Positions 1-5,238 of a stretch of DNA of 5,238 nucleotides are shown piece after piece. Every line of letters starts with the position of its first letter. Position 1 is the first letter of the stretch. The stretch covers positions 1 through 5,238 of the forward strand of contig JAXJQH010000087.1 in NCBI GenBank assembly GCA_036311245.1. Direction: 5' to 3'. The stretch is from SIG578 sp036311245 (GTDB taxonomy: Bacteria > Bacillota > Clostridia > Oscillospirales > Ruminococcaceae). Both the position numbers and the translations under genes were made by a program. The notes beneath the pieces are model-generated. The model saw nothing but the letters and a program-made list of their open reading frames with translations. It had not been told where the DNA came from and ran no database searches.

Positions 1-1160
1 ATGAAGACGGCAGCTATAATATGACATTAGAGGGCGGACACTCTATGCCGCGTATCCTTCATCGCAAGGATTCTACCGGTAACGCTATTGTTACAACCTT
101 ATTTGAAACAGTCAGCAAGCTTTCCAATGTAAATACAGCAGAGAATACACAGGTTATTCGTCTTGTAAAACAAGATGGAATGTTTTTTGCAACACTGCTT
201 TGCGCAGGAGAGCAAACGGTTGTTTCTGCAGACTATGTTTTGATGGCAACCGGCGGAATAGGCCGCGTTTATGAATACACCACCAACTCCAAAATTGCTA
301 CAGGCGACGGAATTGTTCTTGCGCACAAAATGGGCGCAAAGGTTGAGAATATGAATCTTATTCAATTTCATCCAACTGCATTTGCTCACGAGGATAGGGA
401 ACGCCTTCTTATATCTGAATCTGTGCGAGGAGAAGGTGCGTATCTCCTCAACTGCAACCTTGAGCGCTTTATGCATAACTATGATGAAAGATGCGAACTT
501 GCACCCAGAGATGTTGTTTCTCAGTGTATTATGAAAGAAGAAAAGAAAACGGGAAGCAGCAAATTTTATCTTAGCATTGCTCATGAGGACCCTGAGTTTA
601 TAAAAGATCGTTTTCCGATGCTTTATAAAAAGCTCAAAGAAAATGGCTTTGATATGACAAAAGACAATATTCCTGTTTATCCTTGCCAGCATTATCTTAT
701 GGGTGGAATTCACGTTGATTTGAATGCACAAACCACTATTGAGGATATGTATGCTGCAGGAGAGTGTATACATAGTGGTGTTCACGGTAATAACCGCCTT
801 GCAAGCAATTCGCTCTTAGAGGCTGTTGTATTCGGCAGAATGGCTGCGCAGGAAATTAACAGAAAGATGTCTGAAAATGGCAAAAAGCCTATGGTACCAG
901 AACCCGATGGAATGATTTATCCTTCAGGAAAAAAACAGCTTCCTCAAGGATATCGTACTAAAATTAGGCATTTGCTGCAGCAGGGATTTTATGTTGTTCC
1001 TAATGTTGAGGAAGCAAAGAAATCGGTTGCAGAGGTAAAAGAAATTCAAAATATTCTTGATAATGATGATTTTATTATTACAACCGATTTGGTTGAAGCA
1101 AGAAACACAGCAGTTATTGCTGAACTTATTTTAAATGATGTAATTCGTGCTAATTCTTAG
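1..1160 (+). CDS. nadB: L-aspartate oxidase, 5'-truncated by window edge
   Basis: This flavoenzyme oxidises L-aspartate to iminoaspartate, the first step of de novo NAD synthesis, and passes the product to quinolinate synthase NadA. The reading frame is open from base 3 (Glu-Asp-Gly-Ser-Tyr-Asn before the ATG at 21), so that ATG is internal; the N-terminal FAD-binding Rossmann part lies outside the window. Counting from Met at 21, family motifs are EGGHS (4-8), ATGG (76-79), QFHPTA (115-120), RGEGA (136-140), ELAPRD (159-164), HYLMGG (224-229), AAGE (245-248) and HGNNRLASNSLLE (255-267). The QFHPTA form and linkage to nadC favour aspartate oxidase over the related fumarate reductase and succinate dehydrogenase flavoproteins. 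The protein stops at about the point where E. coli NadB continues into its ESRG-containing tail, so it is a short C-terminal form. There is no frameshift. A helical capping region follows about residue 305. nadA is probably upstream but not visible. Confidence 0.95.
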   Translation, partial: EDGSYNMTLEGGHSMPRILHRKDSTGNAIVTTLFETVSKLSNVNTAENTQVIRLVKQDGMFFATLLCAGEQTVVSADYVLMATGGIGRVYEYTTNSKIATGDGIVLAHKMGAKVENMNLIQFHPTAFAHEDRERLLISESVRGEGAYLLNCNLERFMHNYDERCELAPRDVVSQCIMKEEKKTGSSKFYLSIAHEDPEFIKDRFPMLYKKLKENGFDMTKDNIPVYPCQHYLMGGIHVDLNAQTTIEDMYAAGECIHSGVHGNNRLASNSLLEAVVFGRMAAQEINRKMSENGKKPMVPEPDGMIYPSGKKQLPQGYRTKIRHLLQQGFYVVPNVEEAKKSVAEVKEIQNILDNDDFIITTDLVEARNTAVIAELILNDVIRANS

Positions 1161-1163
1161 GAG
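1159..1163 (+). promoter_or_regulatory. Ribosome binding site of nadC, overlapping the nadB stop
   Basis: AGGAG begins inside the nadB TAG stop codon and lies 12 bases before the nadC ATG. This is a slightly long spacing that still supports that start. The overlap suggests nadB and nadC are translated from one message and may be coupled. Confidence 0.7.
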
Positions 1164-1175
1164 TGAATTAATAAA

Positions 1176-2012
1176 ATGAAATTATCGCAGTTTTATATTG
1201 ACGACATAATAAAAAAGGCAATTTGTGAAGATATAAACTATGTGGATGTCACAACAGATTATCTTATAGATGAGAACGCTCATACTACAGCATATTTTGT
1301 TTCTAAAGATGTTGGTGTTGTTTGCGGAATTGATATTGCAATGCGTGTTTTCGAGCTTCTAGATGATAATATTTCGTTTGATATCAAAAAGCTCGATGGT
1401 CAAGAAGTAAAAAAAGGCGATATAATTGCTACTATGAGTGGAAACGCTGCTGCGCTTTTAAAAGGTGAGAGAACTGCTTTAAATCTGCTTCAACATCTCT
1501 CGGGAATTGCAACTGCAACAAACCGTTGTGTTAAGATTTGCGAAGGAACACGGGCATCTGTTGCCGAAACAAGAAAAACCTTACCCGGTCTGAGAGCACT
1601 TCAGAAATATGCCGTCACGGTTGGCGGCGGAAAAAATCATCGTTATAATTTAAGTGACGCTGCGATGCTTAAGGATAACCATATTGATGCCTGCGGCGGT
1701 ATTGAAAACGCTGTCGCTAAACTTCGCAGTAAAACAGGGCATATGCTGAAAATAGAGGTTGAAGTTAGAAATTTCGATGAGCTTCAAGAGGCTCTCAGAG
1801 CAGGCGCCGATGTAATTATGCTTGATAATATGAACTGCGAGCAAATGTCAGAGGCAGTTAAAATTATTGCAGGCAGAGCAAAAACAGAGGCATCGGGAAA
1901 TATCACTCTTGATAACATTGCAGATGTAGCTAAAACAGGCGTTGATGTTATCAGCCTCGGCGCACTGACACATTCTGTAAAAGCCTTTGATATCTCTATG
2001 AAAATAAAGTAG
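1176..2012 (+). CDS. nadC: Nicotinate-nucleotide pyrophosphorylase (quinolinate phosphoribosyltransferase)
   Basis: This cytoplasmic enzyme converts quinolinate and PRPP to nicotinate mononucleotide, CO2 and pyrophosphate, the last step specific to de novo NAD synthesis. At 278 residues it has the usual family length. The N-terminal domain (about 1-110) carries the ERTALNLLQHLSGIAT signature at 98-113. The alpha/beta-barrel part carries ETRKTLPGLRALQKYAV (131-147), the GGKNHR segment (151-156) with its substrate-binding His-Arg, MLKDNH (164-169) with the active-site Lys166, EVEV (194-197), MLDN (215-218), EASGN (238-242) and SLGALTHS (260-267). All expected active-site motifs are present. It follows nadB by 15 bp and is almost certainly in the same operon. 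The ATG at 1176 is supported by the upstream AGGAG and the family-like N-terminus. The related nicotinate phosphoribosyltransferase family is excluded by these motifs. Confidence 0.97.
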   Translation: MKLSQFYIDDIIKKAICEDINYVDVTTDYLIDENAHTTAYFVSKDVGVVCGIDIAMRVFELLDDNISFDIKKLDGQEVKKGDIIATMSGNAAALLKGERTALNLLQHLSGIATATNRCVKICEGTRASVAETRKTLPGLRALQKYAVTVGGGKNHRYNLSDAAMLKDNHIDACGGIENAVAKLRSKTGHMLKIEVEVRNFDELQEALRAGADVIMLDNMNCEQMSEAVKIIAGRAKTEASGNITLDNIADVAKTGVDVISLGALTHSVKAFDISMKIK

Positions 2013-2027
2013 TTATTAGTAGTTATT
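2008..2027 (+). repeat. Exact 10-bp tandem duplication across the nadC stop
   Basis: AGTAGTTATT occurs twice head to tail, and the first copy contains the nadC TAG stop codon. The repeat is exact and probably reflects a slippage duplication just at the gene end. No function is implied. Confidence 0.75.
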
Positions 2028-2087
2028 ATATTTTATTTTTAATTAAAAAACTAAGCATGTCACTTCATTCAAAAAATTATAATGTCA

Positions 2088-2117
2088 GCTCTGATAGGGC
2101 GGTAGTCCTATCAGAGC
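2088..2117 (+). terminator. Stem-loop downstream of nadC; possible transcript 3' end without a U-tract
   Basis: GCTCTGATAGG (2088-2098) pairs perfectly with CCTATCAGAGC (2107-2117). In the + strand RNA the stem can be extended by a G-U pair (2099/2106) and a C-G pair (2100/2105), closing on a GGUA tetraloop. On the opposite strand the G-U pair would be an A-C mismatch, so the structure fits + strand transcription better. It lies 75 bp after nadC and before a new promoter candidate, where the nad operon should end. However, it is followed by ACTTAAAAAA rather than a run of T, so it is not a standard intrinsic terminator. It could be a 3'-end processing or stabilising hairpin. The hairpin is certain as sequence; its role is not. 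Confidence 0.4.
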
Positions 2118-2140
2118 ACTTAAAAAATACAGATAGATAG

Positions 2141-2158
2141 ACAAAATAAATATTTTGT
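2141..2158. repeat. A/T-rich inverted repeat, possible operator
   Basis: ACAAAATA and TATTTTGT are perfect 8-bp inverted arms around a central AA. The size would suit a dimeric repressor site, but the composition is nearly all A/T. It lies over 100 bp upstream of the best promoter candidate, so chance is a real alternative. Confidence 0.25.
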
Positions 2159-2263
2159 ATAACTCAGGGAACTGAAAAACAATAAAAATGCCGAAAACAC
2201 CTTATTTGCAAAAGTTTCTGATTTTGATTTAATTTAATTTAATATTTATATATGTTAATGCTT

Positions 2264-2293
2264 TTCCCGAAAAATAATTTTAGTGCATATAAT
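2264..2293 (+). promoter_or_regulatory. Candidate sigma-A-type promoter for the DUF3343-desulfurase unit
   Basis: A perfect -10 box TATAAT lies at 2288-2293. The best-placed upstream hexamer, TTCCCG (2264-2269, 18-base spacer), matches the -35 consensus at only three positions. Transcription would start near 2300, about 35 bases before the DUF3343 ATG. A competing choice is TTGATT (2224-2229), 17 bases, then TATATA (2247-2252). AT-richness makes chance matches likely. Confidence 0.4.
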
Positions 2294-2321
2294 GTAATGT
2301 TACTTTATGTACAAAAATTTC

Positions 2322-2330
2322 AGGAAGGTG
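2322..2330 (+). promoter_or_regulatory. Ribosome binding site that sets the DUF3343 start
   Basis: AGGAAGGTG ends 5 bases before the ATG at 2336. No comparable purine-rich site precedes the in-frame ATG at 2252, and the family homology begins right at 2336. The downstream start is therefore chosen. Confidence 0.8.
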
Positions 2331-2335
2331 TTTTC

Positions 2336-2563
2336 ATGCAAAAAATTTATTTTAATTTTGCTTCTATCACATTTGCAATGAAATCAGAAAAATTGCTTAA
2401 ATTAAATAATATTAATTGTAAGGTTGTTAAAACTCCCTCTCAATTCAGTAGTTGCGGTTGCGGATATAGTGTTTACGTTAATAAAACAGATTTTGAAAAA
2501 GCAAAAAACATCATTATAAGTCATAATATTCTATTAAATGATATTACCGAGCTTGAGGAGTGA
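2336..2563 (+). CDS. DUF3343 protein, putative sulfur/selenium carrier-like
   Basis: This is a 75-residue soluble protein with no signal peptide or membrane segment. Its N-terminus (MQKIYFNFASITFAMKSEK) and the following TPSQFSSCGCGYSV (33-46) fit the DUF3343 family: a beta strand, a Ser/Thr-x-x-x-AM-x-x-E helix, then a conserved Pro followed by a Gly-Cys-Gly turn. Cys40 and Cys42 in the CGCG turn, and perhaps Cys28, are the candidate reactive thiols. The family is small, poorly characterised and named as Se/S carrier-like from genome context and resemblance to SirA/YedF-type proteins; no reaction is established. The desulfurase-like gene starts 4 bp downstream, which fits a carrier that accepts persulfide or selenium from that enzyme. 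This partnership is inferred. The gene is visibly more AT-rich than the nad genes. Confidence 0.8.
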   Translation: MQKIYFNFASITFAMKSEKLLKLNNINCKVVKTPSQFSSCGCGYSVYVNKTDFEKAKNIIISHNILLNDITELEE

Positions 2564-2570
2564 TATTTTG
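2555..2570 (+). promoter_or_regulatory. Ribosome binding site and TTG start of the desulfurase-like gene
   Basis: GAGGAG (2555-2560) sits 7 bases before TTG at 2568. TTG opens the frame as MIYFDSAATT, exactly where this family normally begins. The in-frame ATG at 2538 would add ten residues unlike the family, lies inside the upstream gene and has no good ribosome site. TTG is therefore the better start. Confidence 0.85.
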
Positions 2571-3710
2571 ATTTATTTTGATAGTGCAGCAACAACCTTT
2601 CCAAAGCCTGCTGAGGTTGCAAATTCAGTATACAGATGTATTAATGAATTTGGCGGTAATCCGGGCCGAAGCGGCCATAAAATGTCCTTAAATGCAGCTA
2701 AAATTGTATATGAAATGCGTGAAAATGTTGCTGATTTTTTTGGTTTGGAAGATGCTGAACGAGTTATTTTAACAAAAAACTGCACAGAATCATTAAATAT
2801 TGCAATATTTGGCATTATGAATGGTGGCGGAAATGCAATAACATCACATTTTGAGCACAATTCGGTTATGCGACCGCTTGAACATTTAAAAAAAATAAAA
2901 AAATGCAATTATAAAGTTGCTAAGGTGTCATTTGAGAGTCCCCAGATAACCGTTAAGGCGTTTGAAAGACTTATTGATTCCGAAACAAAAATGATTATCT
3001 GCACCCACGCCTCTAATGTCAACGGAAAAATTGCACCCATTAAAGGGCTTTCTGCCCTATGCAAGCGTCGGGGATTAATTTTTTGTCTTGATGCGTCACA
3101 AAGTGCAGGTATAGTCAAAATTGATATGGAAAAAGACGGAATAGATATATTATGCTGCCCCGGACACAAGGCGCTTTTTGGTCCAACCGGCACAGGGCTT
3201 CTTTTGGTTGGAAAAAGGGTGGACCTCTCCCCTTTTATGTTCGGCGGAACTGGAAGCACCTCGGTGAGCTTAGATATGCCTGATTTTTATCCCGATATGC
3301 TTGAGGGCGGAACTGTTAATGTAGTTGGTGCAGCTGGTTTATCTGCGGGTATTTCTTTCATAAAACGCGTTGGAATAGATGAAATTTATAATCACGAAAT
3401 GCGATTATCAAAACATTTTTACAATAAACTCTCTAATAATTCGCACATACTACTTTATAATAGTTCTCCTAACAAGAATTTTGCAGTATCAACCGTTTCT
3501 TTTAATGTAAAGGGGAAAACCTCTACAGCCATTTCTGAAGAGCTTGATAGGTATAATATTGCAGTCAGGGGTGGTTTGCACTGCTCACCGATGGCACATT
3601 TGTTTATGGGGACAAGAGATATCGGAACCGTAAGAGCAAGCTTTTCATATTTTAACACCATAAAAGAGGTAGATTACGCTTGTAGGGTCATTGAAAAACT
3701 AAAAATATAA
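2568..3710 (+). CDS. Cysteine desulfurase-like class V aminotransferase, EF2568 type
   Basis: This is a PLP enzyme of the NifS/SufS fold, expected to strip sulfur (or selenium) from cysteine (or selenocysteine) and hold it as a cysteine persulfide. With the TTG start it is 380 residues, a normal length. Visible motifs are DSAATTFPKP (5-14), GNPGRSGH (30-37), TKNCTESLN (69-77), HFEHNSVMRPL (94-104, with PLP-stacking His97 by analogy), HASNVNG (147-153), LDASQSAG (174-181; Asp175 for the pyridine nitrogen), PGHKALFGPTGTG (198-210; Lys201 Schiff base) and RGGLHCSPMAH (334-344; probable persulfide Cys339), then GTVRASFSYFNT (353-364). The closest family I recognise is TIGR01977 (EF2568-like), often found near selenium-related genes and DUF3343. 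The upstream DUF3343 gene fits this. A housekeeping IscS or SufS is less likely, since no scaffold gene follows. The true substrate is not shown by the sequence. Confidence 0.88.
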   Translation: MIYFDSAATTFPKPAEVANSVYRCINEFGGNPGRSGHKMSLNAAKIVYEMRENVADFFGLEDAERVILTKNCTESLNIAIFGIMNGGGNAITSHFEHNSVMRPLEHLKKIKKCNYKVAKVSFESPQITVKAFERLIDSETKMIICTHASNVNGKIAPIKGLSALCKRRGLIFCLDASQSAGIVKIDMEKDGIDILCCPGHKALFGPTGTGLLLVGKRVDLSPFMFGGTGSTSVSLDMPDFYPDMLEGGTVNVVGAAGLSAGISFIKRVGIDEIYNHEMRLSKHFYNKLSNNSHILLYNSSPNKNFAVSTVSFNVKGKTSTAISEELDRYNIAVRGGLHCSPMAHLFMGTRDIGTVRASFSYFNTIKEVDYACRVIEKLKI

Positions 3711-3738
3711 AATATATTGTTAATTCAATAAAAATTCA

Positions 3739-3766
3739 TTGAAATTTTAAAAAAATATGGTAAAAT
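3739..3766 (+). promoter_or_regulatory. Probable sigma-A promoter of cdaA
   Basis: TTGAAA (3739-3744) is followed after 16 bases by TAAAAT (3761-3766), with an upstream TGG giving an extended -10 (TGn). Each hexamer matches consensus at five of six positions. Transcription would begin near 3773, leaving an untranslated leader of about 55 bases before cdaA. A TATAAT at 3770-3775 has no properly spaced -35. The promoter makes cdaA-cdaR a unit separate from the desulfurase gene. Confidence 0.65.
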
Positions 3767-3815
3767 ATATATAATAAGGTAATTAAAACTAAAGATATTT
3801 AACACATATTAAGAA

Positions 3816-3820
3816 GAGGA
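3816..3820 (+). promoter_or_regulatory. Ribosome binding site of cdaA
   Basis: GAGGA ends 8 bases before the ATG at 3829. This is standard spacing and supports that start. Confidence 0.75.
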
Positions 3821-3828
3821 AAGTAAAT

Positions 3829-4734
3829 ATGCGGGAATTTTTTGTAAATATCGGGGACTTTTTTGTTAGACTTTATACCGATTTAATTAATTTTGACAGG
3901 TGGTATCTTGACATTATAGATATCGTCCTTGTTGCTGTAATTTTGTATTATATAATAAAATTTGTTCGCGAAACTCGTGCAGCACAGCTCGTTAAAGCAA
4001 TTTTGCTTTTCTTTGTTGTTTTTTTAGTTTCGTCACTTCTCGAACTTACAACTATCTCTTTTCTTCTTGAATATGTTTTTCAGTATGGTCTTGTTGCAAT
4101 TGCAATTATTTTTCAGCCTGAAATCAGAAGAGGTCTTGAAAAAATAGGAAGAAGCAATTTTCGTTTATTTAATGTTATTTCCAAGCAAAACTTAGAAGAC
4201 AGCAATTCCAAATGGAAATATTCTATTGACCCCATTTGTGAAGCTTGTTACCGTCTTTCCTGCGATAAAACAGGAGCATTAATTGTAATTGAAAGAACTA
4301 TTCGCTTAGGTGAATCTGTTGAGCGCGCTGTTGTTATAGATTCCGTGCCCTCTGTTTCGCTTATAACAAATATTTTCTTTACTAATTCCCCTCTTCATGA
4401 CGGCGGTCTTATAGTTCGTGACGGGAGGCTTTTTGCCGCAAGCTGTTTTTTTCAGCCATCTGACAAGGTTGAAAATATCAGCCTTGGTTCAAGACACAGA
4501 GCGGCTTTAGGAGTCAGTGAGGTGTCTGATGCAATAGTTATAATTGTTTCAGAGGAAACAGGTATAATCTCTATTGCAACCGAAGGCAAATTAATTCGTG
4601 ATTTCACCAAGGAGTCTTTAAAAGATTATCTTGCTCAAAATTTGCTTCAGGATGAACTTGATGAAAACGGAAAACCGATTCAAAAGAAACAGAATAAAAT
4701 TAAGTCGGTTTTAGGAAGGCGGAATGTAAAATGA
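3829..4734 (+). CDS. cdaA: Membrane diadenylate cyclase CdaA (c-di-AMP synthase)
   Basis: CdaA condenses two ATP into cyclic di-AMP, the second messenger that controls potassium and osmolyte balance and affects cell-wall homeostasis in Firmicutes. The 301-residue protein has three N-terminal membrane helices (about 29-46, 55-72 and 76-95), a QPEIRRGLEKIGR linker (96-108) typical of the family, and a cytoplasmic DAC domain (about 125-270). DAC motifs include GALIVIER (149-156), NSPLHDGG (186-193), GSRHRAALG (220-228, with the RHR ATP-binding motif) and IVSEETG (239-245). The catalytic Asp191 is present, but the usual DGA triplet reads DGG. The basic tail (285-301) makes it somewhat longer than B. 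subtilis CdaA (273). Its stop overlaps the cdaR start by ATGA, so the two are probably translationally coupled; CdaR is the known membrane partner. Also called dacA or ybbP. Confidence 0.95.
   Translation: MREFFVNIGDFFVRLYTDLINFDRWYLDIIDIVLVAVILYYIIKFVRETRAAQLVKAILLFFVVFLVSSLLELTTISFLLEYVFQYGLVAIAIIFQPEIRRGLEKIGRSNFRLFNVISKQNLEDSNSKWKYSIDPICEACYRLSCDKTGALIVIERTIRLGESVERAVVIDSVPSVSLITNIFFTNSPLHDGGLIVRDGRLFAASCFFQPSDKVENISLGSRHRAALGVSEVSDAIVIIVSEETGIISIATEGKLIRDFTKESLKDYLAQNLLQDELDENGKPIQKKQNKIKSVLGRRNVK
4713..4723 (+). promoter_or_regulatory. Ribosome binding site of cdaR within the cdaA end
   Basis: The purine-rich AGGAAGGCGGA inside the last codons of cdaA ends 7 bases before the ATG at 4731 and supports the overlapping start. 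Confidence 0.7.
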
Positions 4735-5238
4735 AAAAAATAAAAACCTCCCGCCTGCTTGATAATAAAACATTTTGTAAAATTATTTCTGTTATAGGCG
4801 CTATTACTATCTGGGCAACCGTCACGCTTACTGTTAAGACTGATAGTGAACGCCTATTCCGAAATGTTCCTATTGATTTTTCCGTTGCAGGAACAGCTGT
4901 TGAAGCGCTTGGGCTCAGCTCATTTGACAGAAGCGATGAAAATATTAACATTACCCTTTCAGGAAACAGAGGCTCACTAAATGCTGTTTCTAAAGAAGAT
5001 TTTGTTGTATCACTTTCGCTTGGCCGTGTTACAAAAGCAGGAAAATACACAGTTCGTGTTGATGTTAGCTTAAAAGAACCTGTCGGGAATGTATCGGTTG
5101 TTAATTATTCCCCTAAAACTATCCAAGTTAGTTTTGACCGTAGCGCATCAAAAACATTTACAATCGATACCGATATTTCTGGAATATCTGCAAAGGACGG
5201 ATTTATGCTGGACAAAGGATATCCCTCTTCTCAAGAGG
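4731..5238 (+). CDS. cdaR: YbbR-domain regulator of CdaA, 3'-truncated by window edge
   Basis: The frame from ATG 4731 is open to the right edge, giving 169 visible residues. They start MKKIKTSRLLDNKTFCKI, then one membrane anchor (about 17-35), then extracytoplasmic beta-rich sequence. The anchor is followed by RLFRNVPIDF (41-50), typical of YbbR proteins. One YbbR repeat is visible at about 42-138, containing ITLSGNRGSL (74-83), the GKYTVRVDV stretch (104-112) and YSPKTIQVSFDR (126-137). A second starts near 141 (KTFTIDTDISG). CdaR binds the membrane cyclase CdaA and modulates c-di-AMP output; the direction of the effect differs between species. The start overlaps the cdaA stop by ATGA. Further YbbR repeats and then glmM are expected beyond the window, by analogy with the conserved cdaA-cdaR-glmM order. 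Confidence 0.92.
   Translation, partial: MKKIKTSRLLDNKTFCKIISVIGAITIWATVTLTVKTDSERLFRNVPIDFSVAGTAVEALGLSSFDRSDENINITLSGNRGSLNAVSKEDFVVSLSLGRVTKAGKYTVRVDVSLKEPVGNVSVVNYSPKTIQVSFDRSASKTFTIDTDISGISAKDGFMLDKGYPSSQE

Larger units (their letters stand above)
2013..2335. other. AT-rich intergenic spacer between nadC and the DUF3343 gene
   Basis: No convincing protein-coding gene is visible in these 323 bases. In order, it holds the second copy of the 10-bp duplication, a 14-bp A/T palindrome (2036-2049), a strong stem-loop (2088-2117), an 18-bp A/T inverted repeat (2141-2158), three tandem TTTAA units (2228-2242), a candidate promoter (2264-2293) and the ribosome binding site of the next gene. The stretch 2159-2227 shows no structure I can assign, and I do not recognise a riboswitch class. 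The frame open from the ATG at 2252 would extend the DUF3343 gene upstream, but those residues do not resemble the family and the better ribosome site is at 2322. Confidence 0.7.

Noticed and set aside
99..785. 228-residue open frame on the - strand inside nadB
   Set aside because: It lies opposite a clearly homologous nadB frame, and its translation is Cys/Ile/Phe-rich with no family resemblance. It is a shadow of the coding strand.
2036..2049. TTTTTAATTAAAAA palindrome as terminator or operator
   Set aside because: It has no GC in the stem and could arise by chance in such AT-rich sequence.
2161..2198. GGGAACTGAA resembles a short 23S rRNA segment; considered an rRNA fragment or intron scar
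   Set aside because: The similarity covers only about ten bases, the flanks do not match, and no intron or mobile-element ends are visible.
2252..2335. 28-residue N-terminal extension of the DUF3343 protein
   Set aside because: The residues do not match the family, there is no ribosome site before 2252, and the best -10 box would lie inside it. The ATG at 2336 is better supported.
2118..2335. Riboswitch or selenium-responsive leader before DUF3343
   Set aside because: I see no conserved riboswitch core or paired-stem layout that I recognise. A covariance-model scan of this stretch would be decisive.
2573..3661. Three - strand open frames inside the desulfurase-like gene
   Set aside because: All lie opposite well-conserved motifs of the + strand gene and have no recognisable content.
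3724..3743. TTCAAT/ATTGAA inverted repeat after the desulfurase gene as a terminator
   Set aside because: The stem is only 6 bp and mostly A/T, there is no clean T-run, and it overlaps the likely -35 of cdaA. Too weak to call.
4700..5050. 116-residue open frame on the - strand across the cdaA-cdaR junction
   Set aside because: It is antisense to the cdaR frame, which has a membrane anchor and YbbR motifs. No independent support.

Overview
The window is AT-rich with every gene on the + strand. The gene set and protein motifs point to a low-GC, anaerobic-type Firmicute, most likely class Clostridia and plausibly a gut Oscillospirales or Ruminococcaceae relative. That placement is inferred from NadB style, the DUF3343/EF2568-type pair and the CdaA-CdaR order. 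No marker gene allows a firmer assignment.

There are three blocks. (1) Positions 1-2012 hold the end of a de novo NAD operon: the 3' part of nadB (L-aspartate oxidase, entering from outside the window), then complete nadC (quinolinate phosphoribosyltransferase) 15 bp downstream. NadB makes iminoaspartate, NadA (not in view, probably upstream) condenses it to quinolinate, and NadC makes nicotinate mononucleotide. (2) Positions 2013-2335 are an AT-rich spacer with a strong 11-bp stem-loop, a 10-bp tandem duplication and a candidate promoter. It is followed by a two-gene unit: a 75-residue DUF3343 protein (putative sulfur/selenium carrier-like family) and, 4 bp later with a TTG start, a cysteine desulfurase-like class V aminotransferase of the EF2568 type. 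These look like a sulfur or selenium donor enzyme and a small thiol carrier. (3) After a 118-bp gap with a good extended -10 promoter come cdaA (membrane diadenylate cyclase) and, overlapping it by ATGA, the start of cdaR (YbbR-domain regulator), which runs off the right edge. This is the conserved c-di-AMP synthesis module; glmM would be expected next.

Most of the window is conserved housekeeping sequence. The points worth a second look are the DUF3343/desulfurase pair beside the NAD operon, the DGG variant of the CdaA catalytic DGA motif, the C-terminally short NadB, and the stem-loop after nadC that lacks a U-tract. I see no mobile element, CRISPR array, tRNA or rRNA, and no clearly novel system.
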